A stretch of 64,000 nt of DNA from Candidatus Puniceispirillum sp. (GTDB taxonomy: Bacteria; Pseudomonadota; Alphaproteobacteria; Puniceispirillales; Puniceispirillaceae). Shown one piece after another: positions 1-8,162 of the stretch. The stretch lies in NCBI GenBank assembly GCA_028383305.1, contig JAOEVD010000003.1, forward strand, positions 69,442 through 133,441, in the 5' to 3' direction. A program made the position numbers and the translations under genes. The number at the start of each line of letters is the position of its first letter. The stretch's first letter is position 1. The notes below the pieces were generated by a model. The model was given only the letters and a program-made list of their open reading frames with translations. It was not told where the DNA came from and searched no databases.

Positions 1-244
1 AACCCGCACTACTCACAGCAACTCCTGGAATTTGTCGGAGAAGCGACTGAACGGTTACATCACCTTGCTTATTAATGTCATCACTGGTTATAACCGAGTT
101 GGAAGTTGCGAGGTCTGCGGCTTTGATTGGGCTATTGCCGCCTGAAATGACGATATCATCAAGTTCAAATGTTTCTTGGGCAATAGCGCTAGTTGCCAAA
201 AGTGATAAGATGGCAGCGGATAAGTGTATTTTTTTACTGTCCAT
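1..244 (-). CDS. TonB-dependent receptor, BtuB-like (5' end only)
   Basis: The gene is cut by the window start; only the first 81 codons are present and the ORF track does not list it. Translation of the minus strand from the ATG at 244 gives MDSKKIHLSAAILSLLATSAIAQ, a signal peptide with an AIAQ-type cleavage site. Next come ETFELDDIVISGG and a plug-domain start (NSVITSDDINKQGDVTVQSLLRQIPGV), the usual N-terminus of an outer-membrane TonB-dependent receptor. A GGAG Shine-Dalgarno lies 7 nt before the ATG. The cobalamin riboswitch just upstream makes uptake of vitamin B12 or another corrinoid the likely role; that substrate is inferred from the riboswitch, because the barrel is outside the window. 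Confidence 0.85.
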   Translation of the reverse strand, partial: MDSKKIHLSAAILSLLATSAIAQETFELDDIVISGGNSPIKAADLATSNSVITSDDINKQGDVTVQSLLRQIPGVAVSSAG

Positions 245-298
245 AGACAAGCTCCCGTACAAATTGAACTTTTAAAGCTCAAATGGGTCCACGTTTAA

Positions 299-316
299 GT
301 TAGCGTTTTTGCTAAC
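299..316 (-). promoter_or_regulatory. Hairpin in the riboswitch expression platform
   Basis: A perfect 6-bp stem (GTTAGC-AAAAAC-GCTAAC on the minus strand) lies between the riboswitch core and the receptor start. Its 5' arm can also pair with TTAGCTGA at 352-359, just after the riboswitch core, through UCAGUUAG, so two mutually exclusive folds are possible. No T-run follows, so a classical intrinsic terminator is unlikely. The switching role is inference. Confidence 0.45.
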
Positions 317-369
317 TGATCAAAGTTGACACCATCACGGGAAATCCGCTGTCAGCTAAGCCCCCTGCA

Positions 370-546
370 AAGCAACACGGTGGTCATGATTGGTAGGTCT
401 CCTGGCTAGCAGATCAACACCTTATCTCTCCTTCCCACCCAATAAGGGCAGTGGATTAGCAAGATAGGCTAACTGCTTACAGTTGCAGAGGGCAGCTCGT
501 GTTTTAAGTTCACGATTCCCTTTTAAGTGCTTTATGCACACCAAAC
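370..546 (-). promoter_or_regulatory. Cobalamin (AdoCbl-type) riboswitch
   Basis: Read on the minus strand the segment has the conserved cobalamin riboswitch blocks in order: TTAAAAGGGAAT, then AGCTGCCCTCTGCAACTGTAAGCAG, then CCACTGCCC followed by GGGTGGGAAGG, and finally the B12 box AGCCAGGAGACCTACC at about 391-408. The element lies 130-300 nt upstream of the TonB-dependent receptor and points toward it. It should repress the transporter when cobalamin is plentiful. Outer boundaries are approximate because the P1 pairing was judged by eye. Confidence 0.93.
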
Positions 547-728
547 AGCAAAACTATTATGAGGTTTTTAAATTTAGTCCAGTTAAAAATCACATTAAAC
601 TCGACCTTGGAGCATGTTAATTTTTTATTGCGTGTTTTTAATTGTAAGCGATCTATTGGAAGCTAGGTTTTAATGTTACGGTTGTTACATTATCTCAAAT
701 CATGACTGATAGAAAAAGGGATGCTCAC

Positions 729-932
729 ATGTTTCGTTGGCGACACTTAATTGTTGCAGTAGGACTGGTTCCTGCCTTGATAATTTACATCGGTTTAGTG
801 ATGCAAATTGCAGATATGTTGACCAGTATTCATATGTTACTTGACCTTCTCTTTTACGTTGTAGCAGGTCTCGCTTGGATCCCCGCGGCCAGTAAAGTGG
901 TTGGCTGGCTAGCAACACATGAAAGCCACTAG
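729..932 (+). CDS. DUF2842 family small membrane protein
   Basis: A 67-residue protein with two predicted membrane segments (roughly residues 6-27 and 35-55 counted from MFRWRH) and the C-terminal pattern LLFYVVAGLAWIPAASKVVGWLATHE. This resembles DUF2842, a family of unknown function largely confined to Alphaproteobacteria. I prefer the ATG at 729 because AAAGGGA sits about 8 nt upstream; the track start at 702 has no visible ribosome binding site. It is followed after 30 nt by the SprT-like gene on the same strand. No function can be given. Confidence 0.72.
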   Translation: MFRWRHLIVAVGLVPALIIYIGLVMQIADMLTSIHMLLDLLFYVVAGLAWIPAASKVVGWLATHESH

Positions 933-962
933 AAATGGCTGATCTGAATTGAAAGGTCTGAG

Positions 963-1505
963 ATGTTAAAACGATATTTCTCAAATTTTTTCGAACGTGT
1001 TGAACATGCTGGCTGTCCAGCTTCCCCAACATTATCAACAAAATCCGCATTAGAACCTCAGCAGGCTATATCTCGGCCACTTGCTGATGCAATTGAATTG
1101 GCAACAAAATTGATGCGTGAGCATGGTTTGACCGGTTGGCGTGTGAAGCTGGACCATGCGCGACGGCGTGCTGGCCAATGTGATTATAATACAAAAGTCA
1201 TTTCGCTCTCACGGCTTTATGTTCGCAATGCCGAAAAAAACCATATTCGCGATACGATTCTTCATGAAATTGCGCATGCGCTTGTTGGACCACATCACGG
1301 CCATGATGCGGTTTGGCGGCAAAAGGCCCGCGAAATCGGATGTACGGCAACACGCTGCCATAGTTTGAGTTTTTCCAAAGCGCGGTGGGTTATGCAATGC
1401 CCGAATGGTTGTTTTTCGATCGACCGCCACCGCCGAAAATCAGGTCTTGTTTGCGCCACTTGCAAGGCATCGGTTGAATTTATCAATAGTAATGGCGGGA
1501 TGTGA
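963..1505 (+). CDS. SprT-like zinc metallopeptidase domain protein
   Basis: A 180-residue protein. HEIAHAL (about 101-107) is an HExxH zinc site, followed by GPHHGHD with a likely third ligand. CPNGC (about 146-150) and CATC (about 164-167) form a C-terminal zinc-ribbon-like cluster. This arrangement is typical of the SprT-like family, which includes the eukaryotic DNA-protein crosslink protease SPRTN, while most bacterial members are uncharacterised. The first 40 residues look unstructured. The gene ends inside the start of the next gene, suggesting co-translation. Protease activity is a family inference. Confidence 0.82.
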   Translation: MLKRYFSNFFERVEHAGCPASPTLSTKSALEPQQAISRPLADAIELATKLMREHGLTGWRVKLDHARRRAGQCDYNTKVISLSRLYVRNAEKNHIRDTILHEIAHALVGPHHGHDAVWRQKAREIGCTATRCHSLSFSKARWVMQCPNGCFSIDRHRRKSGLVCATCKASVEFINSNGGM

Positions 1506-2139
1506 GCTGTTGTTTTTACTTAATCCCTTACGGGTTGGGCAATTGCGCCATGCCTTGGCTCGGCTGGCTCAGCCGGGTCGTCAATGGGTCACTTTTGCCT
1601 TTTTCAACAACGAAGAGCTGGGTTGCCTTGTTCAGCTTGCCGAGCGACAGGAGTTTCGAATTGCTCGCCCAGAGATAAAGCACAAAAATAATTGCGTGTT
1701 TCAAGATTTTGATATTTGTTTTCCAGCACCGCGTATTGAAGCTTTTGATCGTTTTGCCAATTGTCTGGAAACTGGACTTTTTCAAGCGGGGCAGATGATA
1801 ACTCCATCGCCATTTTCTGACGATTTTCGGTTCAATGATTTTGCTATCCAGCGCTATCCCCCTGGATCACGGGGGATTGGCATTCATCGTGATGGTTTGC
1901 GGTATCGACATATTGTGGTAATTGCCACCCTCGCTGGGAAGTCACGTTTATTTTCAACGCCAAGCCGAGATGGTGGAAAACGCCGAGTTATTGATGATCG
2001 CCCCGGCCGTGTTGTATTATTGTCGGCGCCAGCGTTTGCAGGGCGTACTGGTGAGGCGGCGCGGCCTCTTCATGGGGTTGACCATGTTGAGGGCGGCCGT
2101 TTGTCATTGGGGCTGCGTGTTGAATGTCCAGAAAAATAA
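1492..2139 (+). CDS. 2OG-Fe(II) oxygenase-like protein
   Basis: About 215 residues when started at the ATG at 1492; the track start at 1405 would sit deep inside the SprT-like gene. The C-terminal half reads YPPGSRGIGIHRD (HxD-like metal pair near residue 132), then RPGRVVLLSAPAFAG, RPLHGVDHV (possible distal histidine) and GRLSLGLR (arginine for the 2-oxoglutarate carboxylate). This order fits the double-stranded beta-helix oxygenases, with some AlkB-like flavour. The substrate is unknown. No good Shine-Dalgarno is seen, so translation may be coupled to the upstream gene through the 14-nt overlap. The family call is by motif order only. Confidence 0.55.
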   Translation: MAGCELLFLLNPLRVGQLRHALARLAQPGRQWVTFAFFNNEELGCLVQLAERQEFRIARPEIKHKNNCVFQDFDICFPAPRIEAFDRFANCLETGLFQAGQMITPSPFSDDFRFNDFAIQRYPPGSRGIGIHRDGLRYRHIVVIATLAGKSRLFSTPSRDGGKRRVIDDRPGRVVLLSAPAFAGRTGEAARPLHGVDHVEGGRLSLGLRVECPEK

Positions 2140-2333
2140 TTCAATTGCTTACTTGTCAGGCATTGTAAAACTTGGCAACGTAGACATCTGGAGCGCTCGT
2201 TTTGTTGCTCCGCTCCGCAGCTTGTTCTTGCACTTTGACAAGCGTTTTTAGATAAGTGCCTGATCTTCGCGCGTTCCAGTAGGCGTCCACGCATGGCCTT
2301 GGTTCTGGTCGAAGATTAGGAGGTTATTTATCG

Positions 2334-2945
2334 ATGCAAATTAGTATTTCTGGAAAAAACATGCATACCGGTCTTGCTTTTCAGGAGCATGCCGAACTGT
2401 CATTGAATAATATTGTTGAAAAATATTTTAATAATGCTGTCAGTGGGCATGTGACACTCGAAAAAGCGGATTCTGGTTTCACCGTAAAAACACGTGTCGC
2501 TTTGTCTCGGCGCATGGAACTTGAATCGACGGGTCGTGCACCAGATGCGCATGCGGCGTTGGATGCGGCGATTGAACATGCCGAAAAAAGACTTCGGCGG
2601 CACAAGAGGCGCTTAAAGAGCCATCGCAGCGCTTTAACCACTCTTGAAGAGGACGATATTGATATTGCGCCTATGGCGGTATACGCCGGTGCAGCCCAAT
2701 TGCCCGATGCCAGCAGTGATGACGATGATCTTTTGCCAATTGTTGCTGAATTATCATATGACATTGAGGTGCTGACCGTTGAGCAGGCCGTGATGCGGCT
2801 AGAGCTTGGCGGGTTGACAATGCTGATGTTCCGAAATGCCAGTCATTTCGGGCTCAATGTTGTTCATCTTCGTGGTGACGGGTCGATTGGCTGGATTGAT
2901 CCGCGCGGAGCTCGGCACTTGGCAAATCTCAAACAATCTTCCTAA
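2334..2945 (+). CDS. hpf: Long-form ribosome hibernation promoting factor
   Basis: A 203-residue protein. Residues 1 to about 105 form the S30AE/YfiA domain that binds the small-subunit decoding centre. An acidic linker (LEEDDIDIAP... SSDDDDLLP) leads to a C-terminal dimerisation domain (about 148-203) with the recognisable VVHLRGDGSIGWIDPRG. Long HPF dimerises 70S ribosomes into inactive 100S particles in slow growth. A strong AGGAGGT ribosome binding site precedes the ATG. The gene stands alone, with 194 nt before it and 117 nt after. Confidence 0.92.
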   Translation: MQISISGKNMHTGLAFQEHAELSLNNIVEKYFNNAVSGHVTLEKADSGFTVKTRVALSRRMELESTGRAPDAHAALDAAIEHAEKRLRRHKRRLKSHRSALTTLEEDDIDIAPMAVYAGAAQLPDASSDDDDLLPIVAELSYDIEVLTVEQAVMRLELGGLTMLMFRNASHFGLNVVHLRGDGSIGWIDPRGARHLANLKQSS

Positions 2946-3062
2946 AGAAGGGTAAAACAGGCCTTTGTCTTCAGGCGGCGTGTTTTGGCCATGCTAGGTC
3001 TGTTTTTGAACGGTTGCCGATTGCCCTGCTGCTAGGGTTTGAGAGCATATTGAGGTTCCTAT

Positions 3063-4628
3063 ATGTCGGCACCAGAGTCCCCGGCGATAAAACGCCAGTC
3101 CAAACGCAAGCACAATGCAGCACAAGCGGTCGAACGGTCTTTTCTGGCCGACCAGCTTGATTGGGCACTGCCGGCCTATAGCGATCCACCAATCGAGCCA
3201 ATTGATGCTGATGGCATCACCGCGATTCACAATGCCAGCATGCGCGTTCTCGAAGACATTGGTATTTTGTTTTTGAATGATGCGGCGCTTGATGTGTTTG
3301 CCAAACAAGGCTGCATTGTCGATTATGATACAAAATCGGTTCGTATGGATCGGCATTGGGTGATGCAGCAAGTGGCAAAAGCGCCGTCACATGTCACGAT
3401 TACGCCGCGTAACCTTAATCGCACCATTATTTTTGGTGGGCGGCATTTCAATTTTGGTCAGGTGGCGTCACCACCAAATGTGATGGATCTTGATCATGGA
3501 CGCCGCGCTGGAACCCGTGTTGATTTTCAAAATTTCGTCAAGCTAGCCCAAAGCTATAATTGTATTCATTTCAGCTGTGGCTATCCTGTTGAACCTTTGG
3601 ATATGCACCCATCAGTGCGGCATCTTGATTGCCTTTATGATAAATTAATTCTAACTGACAAGGTTGTTCATGCCTATTCACTTGGCACTGAACGAATCGA
3701 AGACGCAATGGAAATGGTGCGTATCGCTGGTGGGTTAAGCCATGATGAATTTGAAGCAAAACCGCGCATGTTCACCAATATCAATTCGACATCACCTCTC
3801 AAGCATGACTGGCCAATGCTTGATGGTGCCATGCGAATGGCAGCACGCAATCAAATGGTGGTGATATCGCCCTTTACCCTTGCTGGTGCGATGGCACCGG
3901 TCACCATTATTGGTGCGATTGTCCAGCAAAATGCCGAAGCGCTTGCCGCGATTGCCTTGTTGCAATCGGTGCGTGAGGGCGCACCGGTAATGTATGGCGC
4001 CTTTACCAGCAATGTTGATATGAAAACCGGCGCACCAGCCTTTGGTACGCCCGAATTTGTCAGGGCAATGCAAATATCGGGACAGATGGCGCGCCATTAT
4101 AATTTGCCGTTTCGCGCGTCAAATGCGAATGCGGCCAATGCCCTTGATGCACAGGCGGTGTGGGAATCGGCCTTTTCACTTCAGGGCAGTTGTTCAGGTG
4201 GAGCAAATCTGATCTATCACGCTGCCGGATGGATGGAAGGTGGCCTATCTGCCAGTTTTGAAAAATTCGTTATTGATTGTGAAATGCTGCAACAGATCAT
4301 CTATGCACAACGTCCGATTATTGTGGATGAGGCGTCGCTGGCGGTTTCGGCAATCGAAGCGGTTGGGCCGCATGGTCACTTTTTTGGATGTGACCATACC
4401 CAAGAACGTTATCGTGATGCGTTTTACACGCCGCTTTTGTCGGATTGGCGGAATTTTGAAAATTGGGAAGATGCCGGCGGATTATGGGCGCATCAGCGCG
4501 CCAACACCCATTTCAAACAGGTTCTGGCCGAATATACGCCGCCGCCAATGGATAGCGGCATTCATGATGAATTGCTGGATTTCGTCAATCGGCGCAAAGC
4601 CGAGGGTGGCGCGCCAACCGATTTCTAG
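3063..4628 (+). CDS. Non-pyrrolysine MttB-family corrinoid methyltransferase
   Basis: A 521-residue member of the trimethylamine methyltransferase family (COG5598), with features such as SCSGGANLIYHAAGWMEGGLSASFEKFVIDCEMLQ near residues 378-413. True MttB carries pyrrolysine at an in-frame UAG; this frame is uninterrupted, so it belongs to the non-Pyl group. Characterised members demethylate quaternary amines such as glycine betaine and pass the methyl group to a corrinoid protein. No corrinoid protein, RamA-like activase or MtbA-like partner is adjacent, so the substrate and acceptor are unknown. The B12 receptor 3 kb upstream fits a corrinoid need but is not proof. It converges on the next gene with 16 nt between stop codons. 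Confidence 0.85.
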   Translation: MSAPESPAIKRQSKRKHNAAQAVERSFLADQLDWALPAYSDPPIEPIDADGITAIHNASMRVLEDIGILFLNDAALDVFAKQGCIVDYDTKSVRMDRHWVMQQVAKAPSHVTITPRNLNRTIIFGGRHFNFGQVASPPNVMDLDHGRRAGTRVDFQNFVKLAQSYNCIHFSCGYPVEPLDMHPSVRHLDCLYDKLILTDKVVHAYSLGTERIEDAMEMVRIAGGLSHDEFEAKPRMFTNINSTSPLKHDWPMLDGAMRMAARNQMVVISPFTLAGAMAPVTIIGAIVQQNAEALAAIALLQSVREGAPVMYGAFTSNVDMKTGAPAFGTPEFVRAMQISGQMARHYNLPFRASNANAANALDAQAVWESAFSLQGSCSGGANLIYHAAGWMEGGLSASFEKFVIDCEMLQQIIYAQRPIIVDEASLAVSAIEAVGPHGHFFGCDHTQERYRDAFYTPLLSDWRNFENWEDAGGLWAHQRANTHFKQVLAEYTPPPMDSGIHDELLDFVNRRKAEGGAPTDF

Positions 4629-4644
4629 AAAACTTACGCCATCG

Positions 4645-5664
4645 CTAGAAAAATGGCTCTTCATCAAGCGCGCGTTTGAACATATCACGATCAATATTGC
4701 CGCCTGATGCCACGGCAATGATATTATCGGCATCGGCGGGAACCTGTCCGGTCAAAACCGCAGCAACAGCAACCGCACCGCCCGGTTCAACAATGATTTT
4801 TAGATGTTTGAACAGCGTTACAATGGTTTTAAGCACTTGCTGATCGCTGACAACGGCTCCGCCTGACAAATGTTGGCGATTCACTGGAAAGGTCAATTGC
4901 CCGGGTTCCGGGGTTACAATTGCATCACAAATGGATGATTTGTCGGTTTGCGCCCGTTCAATCATGCCGGTTTCTAATGACCGTTTCGTATCATCATAAA
5001 ATTCTGGTTCGGCGCACCAGATTTTGGTTTTGGGAAAATGCGCATGAAGCGCGATGCTGGTGCCTGCAATCAGGCCACCGCCGCCACAACAGCAGATCAG
5101 CGCATCGGGAACAACGCCCATCACGCTTGCTTGCCGGACGATTTCCAGCCCAACCGTGCCTTGTCCAGTAATCACCCGAACATCATCATAGGGTTTGATC
5201 AGATTTGCATTATATTTCTGGCTTAGCACCTCACCAATCGCTTCGCGTGATTCCGTGTAGCGATCATAGGTTACAACATCGGCACCATAGGCCTTTGTGC
5301 CTTCAATTTTGGTCGCTGGCGTGTCTTCGGGCATGATGATGGTGGCTTTTAGGCCGCGAGTGGTAACGGCGCGGGCAACGCCTTGAGCGTGATTACCGCT
5401 GGAAAAGGCCACAACATGACGAACATCATCGTCAAGGCTCCAAACGGCATTGGTTGCGCCGCGCAATTTGAACGATCCCGTATGCTGTAAAGCTTCGGCT
5501 TTCACCAGAAGGCGGCGTCCCAACCAATCATTCAGCCGCGGGGATTCCAAAAGCGGCGTTTTGAAAATATGCGGCCGTATCCGGTCGGCAGCGGCTTCGA
5601 TCGTGGCAAGGTCAATTCGAAGCGCGCCATCAGCGGTTTGCGGCAAGGATGTTGAATTTGTCAT
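4645..5664 (-). CDS. Threonine/serine dehydratase-like PLP enzyme (no ACT domain)
   Basis: A 339-residue fold-type II PLP enzyme. GSFKLRGA carries the Schiff-base lysine (about K66), SSGNHAQG (about 88-95) binds the substrate carboxylate, and CCCGGGGLIAG (about 189-199) is the phosphate-binding loop. There is no C-terminal ACT domain, so it resembles catabolic TdcB, serine racemase or hydroxyaspartate ammonia-lyase more than biosynthetic IlvA. A separate ACT-containing IlvA is encoded at 20.5-21.7 kb, so this enzyme probably has another substrate or is catabolic. Substrate cannot be assigned from sequence alone. Confidence 0.83.
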   Translation of the reverse strand: MTNSTSLPQTADGALRIDLATIEAAADRIRPHIFKTPLLESPRLNDWLGRRLLVKAEALQHTGSFKLRGATNAVWSLDDDVRHVVAFSSGNHAQGVARAVTTRGLKATIIMPEDTPATKIEGTKAYGADVVTYDRYTESREAIGEVLSQKYNANLIKPYDDVRVITGQGTVGLEIVRQASVMGVVPDALICCCGGGGLIAGTSIALHAHFPKTKIWCAEPEFYDDTKRSLETGMIERAQTDKSSICDAIVTPEPGQLTFPVNRQHLSGGAVVSDQQVLKTIVTLFKHLKIIVEPGGAVAVAAVLTGQVPADADNIIAVASGGNIDRDMFKRALDEEPFF

Positions 5665-5849
5665 TTATGATATCTCCAAACCAAGATTTTGTCGGGCAAA
5701 ATTAGATCCTTTCCGAAACAAGGTCAATCAAACCGGAATTTGTTGGTTGGGCATGTTGGTTTGGTCTATTATTGGGGTATATTGACAAGTGGCGCGGGGG
5801 CAGGGTGCGGCCACAGGCTTGCCGCAGGCAAATGACGATAATTGTTGGC

Positions 5850-5878
5850 TTGTGTTTATCTTGCGGCATGCCTATTTT
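5850..5878 (+). promoter_or_regulatory. Possible sigma-70 promoter for dapA
   Basis: TTGTGT and TATTTT are separated by exactly 17 nt, 44 nt before the dapA start, in an otherwise gene-free 257-nt divergent spacer (5665-5921). The match is moderate. I see nothing else firm in this spacer. Confidence 0.35.
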
Positions 5879-5921
5879 ACCGCAATAAGGTTATCGGCTT
5901 TGCGCCGTAAGGAGATGAACA

Positions 5922-6824
5922 ATGTCACCAGCATCAACAAACTCTGTTTTTTCCGGTTCTTGCACCGCTCTTGCAACGCCTTTTAAAAATGGGCAGATCG
6001 ACAAGGACGCGTTTTGCAAACTGGTTGATTGGCAAATTGAAAATGGTACTGCCGCGCTGATCCCTGTCGGGACAACTGGCGAATCACCGACATTGTCACA
6101 TGAAGAACATGATCTTGTTGTCAAGCTATGTATCAAACAGGCCGCTGGCCGTGTGCCGGTTATTGCCGGTGCTGGATCAAACAGCACCGCCGAAGCGGTG
6201 CGGCTTGCCAAACATGGCGCGGCGGCTGGCGCGGATGCGGTTCTGATTGTCAGCCCCTATTACAACAAACCAACCCAAGAAGGGCTGTACCAGCATTTTT
6301 CAGCCGTTGCCAAAGCCGTTTCCGTGCCGGTTATCGTCTATGATATTCCGGGCCGGTCAATTGTGAAGGTTGATGATGCGACCATGGCGCGTCTTGCTGG
6401 TGATCATGCCAATATCAAGGGGATCAAGGATGCCACTGCCGATGTTGGGCGTCCAACACGGCTTCGCAATCTTCTTGGGGCTGATTTTGCGCAATTATCT
6501 GGCGAAGATGCAACTGCCCTTCCATATCTGGCAGCTGGCGGGCATGGCTGTATTTCGGTCACGGCGAATGTTGCGCCAAAATTATTAAGTGAAATGCACG
6601 CCGCTTGGGCGGCTGGTGATATTGCCGCCGCACAAAGCATCAATGAACGCCTGATGCCGCTTCATGATTCGATGTTCTGCGAAGCAAGCCCGGGTCCGGT
6701 GAAATATGCTGCTGAATTGCTTGGGATTTGCAGTGCTGAAACGCGTTTGCCGCTATGCGAGATTGCACCAGCAAGCAAGGCCCGTGTCGAAGCCGCCCTG
6801 CGTAGTGCAGGTTTGCTGAGTTAG
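5922..6824 (+). CDS. dapA: 4-hydroxy-tetrahydrodipicolinate synthase
   Basis: A 300-residue class I aldolase that condenses pyruvate with aspartate semialdehyde in the lysine and diaminopimelate pathway. Key motifs are GTTGESPTL (about 50-58, the substrate-contacting threonines), VIVYDIPGRS (about 137-146, proton-relay tyrosine) and KGIKDATAD with the Schiff-base lysine near residue 169. Length is normal. AAGGAG lies 7 nt before the ATG. smpB follows 40 nt later on the same strand, the usual alphaproteobacterial dapA-smpB order. Confidence 0.95.
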   Translation: MSPASTNSVFSGSCTALATPFKNGQIDKDAFCKLVDWQIENGTAALIPVGTTGESPTLSHEEHDLVVKLCIKQAAGRVPVIAGAGSNSTAEAVRLAKHGAAAGADAVLIVSPYYNKPTQEGLYQHFSAVAKAVSVPVIVYDIPGRSIVKVDDATMARLAGDHANIKGIKDATADVGRPTRLRNLLGADFAQLSGEDATALPYLAAGGHGCISVTANVAPKLLSEMHAAWAAGDIAAAQSINERLMPLHDSMFCEASPGPVKYAAELLGICSAETRLPLCEIAPASKARVEAALRSAGLLS

Positions 6825-6864
6825 GGGTATTGCTGGCGCCTATGCCAGCTTGAACGGATATATC

Positions 6865-7335
6865 ATGGCCAAAGGCACGATCTCGATTGGACGAATTGCG
6901 GAAAACCGCAAGGCGCGGCATGAATATCAAATCGAAGAAAAAATCGAAGCTGGTCTGATTTTGCAAGGCAGTGAAGTCAAATCACTGCGAAGCGGACGTG
7001 CCAGCATCGCCGAATCCTACGCTGGTGAGGATAATGGCCGTCTTGTGCTGTTCAATGCCAATATTCCAATTTATGAACCAGCCCGCGTGAATCACGAACC
7101 AAAACGACCGCGCGAATTATTGGTGAAGGTGCGCGAACGAAACCGTATGCTTGGTCTGATCCGGCGCGAAGGCATGACGTTGGTACCATTGGCCATGTAT
7201 TTTAATGGTCGTGGTGTTGCCAAAATCCAGATTGGCCTCGCCAAAGGGCGCAAAAAGCAAGACAAGCGTCAGGCCGATAAAGACCGGACATGGAGCCGTG
7301 ATAAGGCGCGTTTGCTTCGCAACCATAACAGCTAG
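6865..7335 (+). CDS. smpB: SsrA-binding protein SmpB
   Basis: A 156-residue protein beginning MAKGTISIGRIAENRKARHEY. It has the family hallmarks GLILQGSEVKSLRSGRASI and AESYAGEDNGRL, then KVRERNRMLGLIRREGMTLVPLAMYFNGRGVAKIQIGLAKGRKKQDKR and a basic tail. SmpB carries tmRNA to stalled ribosomes for trans-translation. I use the ATG at 6865, with GGA just upstream, rather than the TTG at 6850 used by the track. The tmRNA gene itself is not seen in this window. Confidence 0.96.
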   Translation: MAKGTISIGRIAENRKARHEYQIEEKIEAGLILQGSEVKSLRSGRASIAESYAGEDNGRLVLFNANIPIYEPARVNHEPKRPRELLVKVRERNRMLGLIRREGMTLVPLAMYFNGRGVAKIQIGLAKGRKKQDKRQADKDRTWSRDKARLLRNHNS

Positions 7336-7388
7336 CATTTACCTTATCATTTTCGGCAGGCACAGTTGTGTAGACTGGCTCGATCAAT

Positions 7389-7937
7389 TTAGACTGGTAA
7401 AGTCTCGGCTTGGCGCAGGGGCCGTGCAATCTGATCGCGAAGGTGATCCATCTCAATAAAAATATCAGCCATTCGGCGCAATGAATCTGCTGCCATTGGC
7501 GGTGAGGTTTTGATTGTTGATACCACCGACACCCGAACGCCCATGTCCTGCACATCTTCAAGAAGGCGGCAAAAATCACCATCGCCCGAAAATAAAATGG
7601 CGTGATCGATATGTGGTGCAAGTTTCAGCATATCGAGGGCAAGTTCCATATCCATATTGCCCTTGGTGCGTTTTTTGCCGGTTTCAGGATCGGTGAATTC
7701 ACGGGTTAATTTGCTGACAACGGCAAATCCATTGTAATCCAGCCAGTCAATCAATGGCCGTAGCGACGAAAATTCCTGATCTTCGGGGAGGGCAGTGTAG
7801 TAATAGGCGCGGATCAAATTTGCATCTTGGCTAAAATGGGCATGAAGCTTGGCATAGTCGACATCCATATTTAGCAATCGTGTTGCAGCATAAAAATTTG
7901 AACCATCAATAAAAAGTGCTGTTTTTTCAAGTCTCAT
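7389..7937 (-). CDS. NYN domain (LabA/DUF88) PIN-like protein
   Basis: A 182-residue protein with the acidic motifs of the NYN domain: LFIDGSNFYAA (about 8-18), KGNMDMELALDML (about 92-104) and ILFSGDGDFCRLLEDV (about 114-129). NYN domains share the PIN nuclease fold and are usually presumed metal-dependent RNases. In Alphaproteobacteria it commonly lies close to smpB, folK and rpoZ, as here. It converges on smpB with a 53-nt gap. Its RNA target is unknown. Confidence 0.85.
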   Translation of the reverse strand: MRLEKTALFIDGSNFYAATRLLNMDVDYAKLHAHFSQDANLIRAYYYTALPEDQEFSSLRPLIDWLDYNGFAVVSKLTREFTDPETGKKRTKGNMDMELALDMLKLAPHIDHAILFSGDGDFCRLLEDVQDMGVRVSVVSTIKTSPPMAADSLRRMADIFIEMDHLRDQIARPLRQAETLPV

Positions 7938-8162
7938 AACAAATGTCCAAAAGATATAAATTACAAAATTTAACTCAATATAATAGCTTTATCGAATAGA
8001 ACTGATTGGCATTTTTCAAGATAAAACCGCATTAAAATGCCGCTTTTTTCAAAATTTGCCAACAAATTGCGGGTCAAAAAATGATTTTCAGACCGCAGCA
8101 TGTTTGTTTGGCTGATAATATTGGCAAATTATGCTACCACCCCTTCCGGTGATAACGACGGC

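Noticed and set aside
75-275. Plus-strand ORF of 66 aa at the window start
   Set aside because: It is the antisense shadow of the TonB-dependent receptor, whose signal peptide, plug domain, ribosome site and riboswitch all fit the minus strand.
2241-2270. TTGACA near 2235 as the hpf promoter
   Set aside because: No -10 box at a suitable distance; spacings of 10 or 20 nt do not fit, and TTGCAC-N17-GATAAG is too poor to list.
3063-4628. Pyrrolysine-containing trimethylamine methyltransferase
   Set aside because: No in-frame UAG interrupts the 521-codon frame, and no pyl genes are visible.
4622-4651. TTTCTAG/CTAGAAA inverted repeat between convergent genes as a terminator
   Set aside because: The 7-bp stem is A/T rich with a 16-nt loop and is largely made of the two TAG stop codons facing each other; too weak to claim.
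5780-5785. TTGACA upstream of dapA as a -35 element
   Set aside because: No acceptable -10 lies 15-19 nt downstream; the following DNA is GC-rich.
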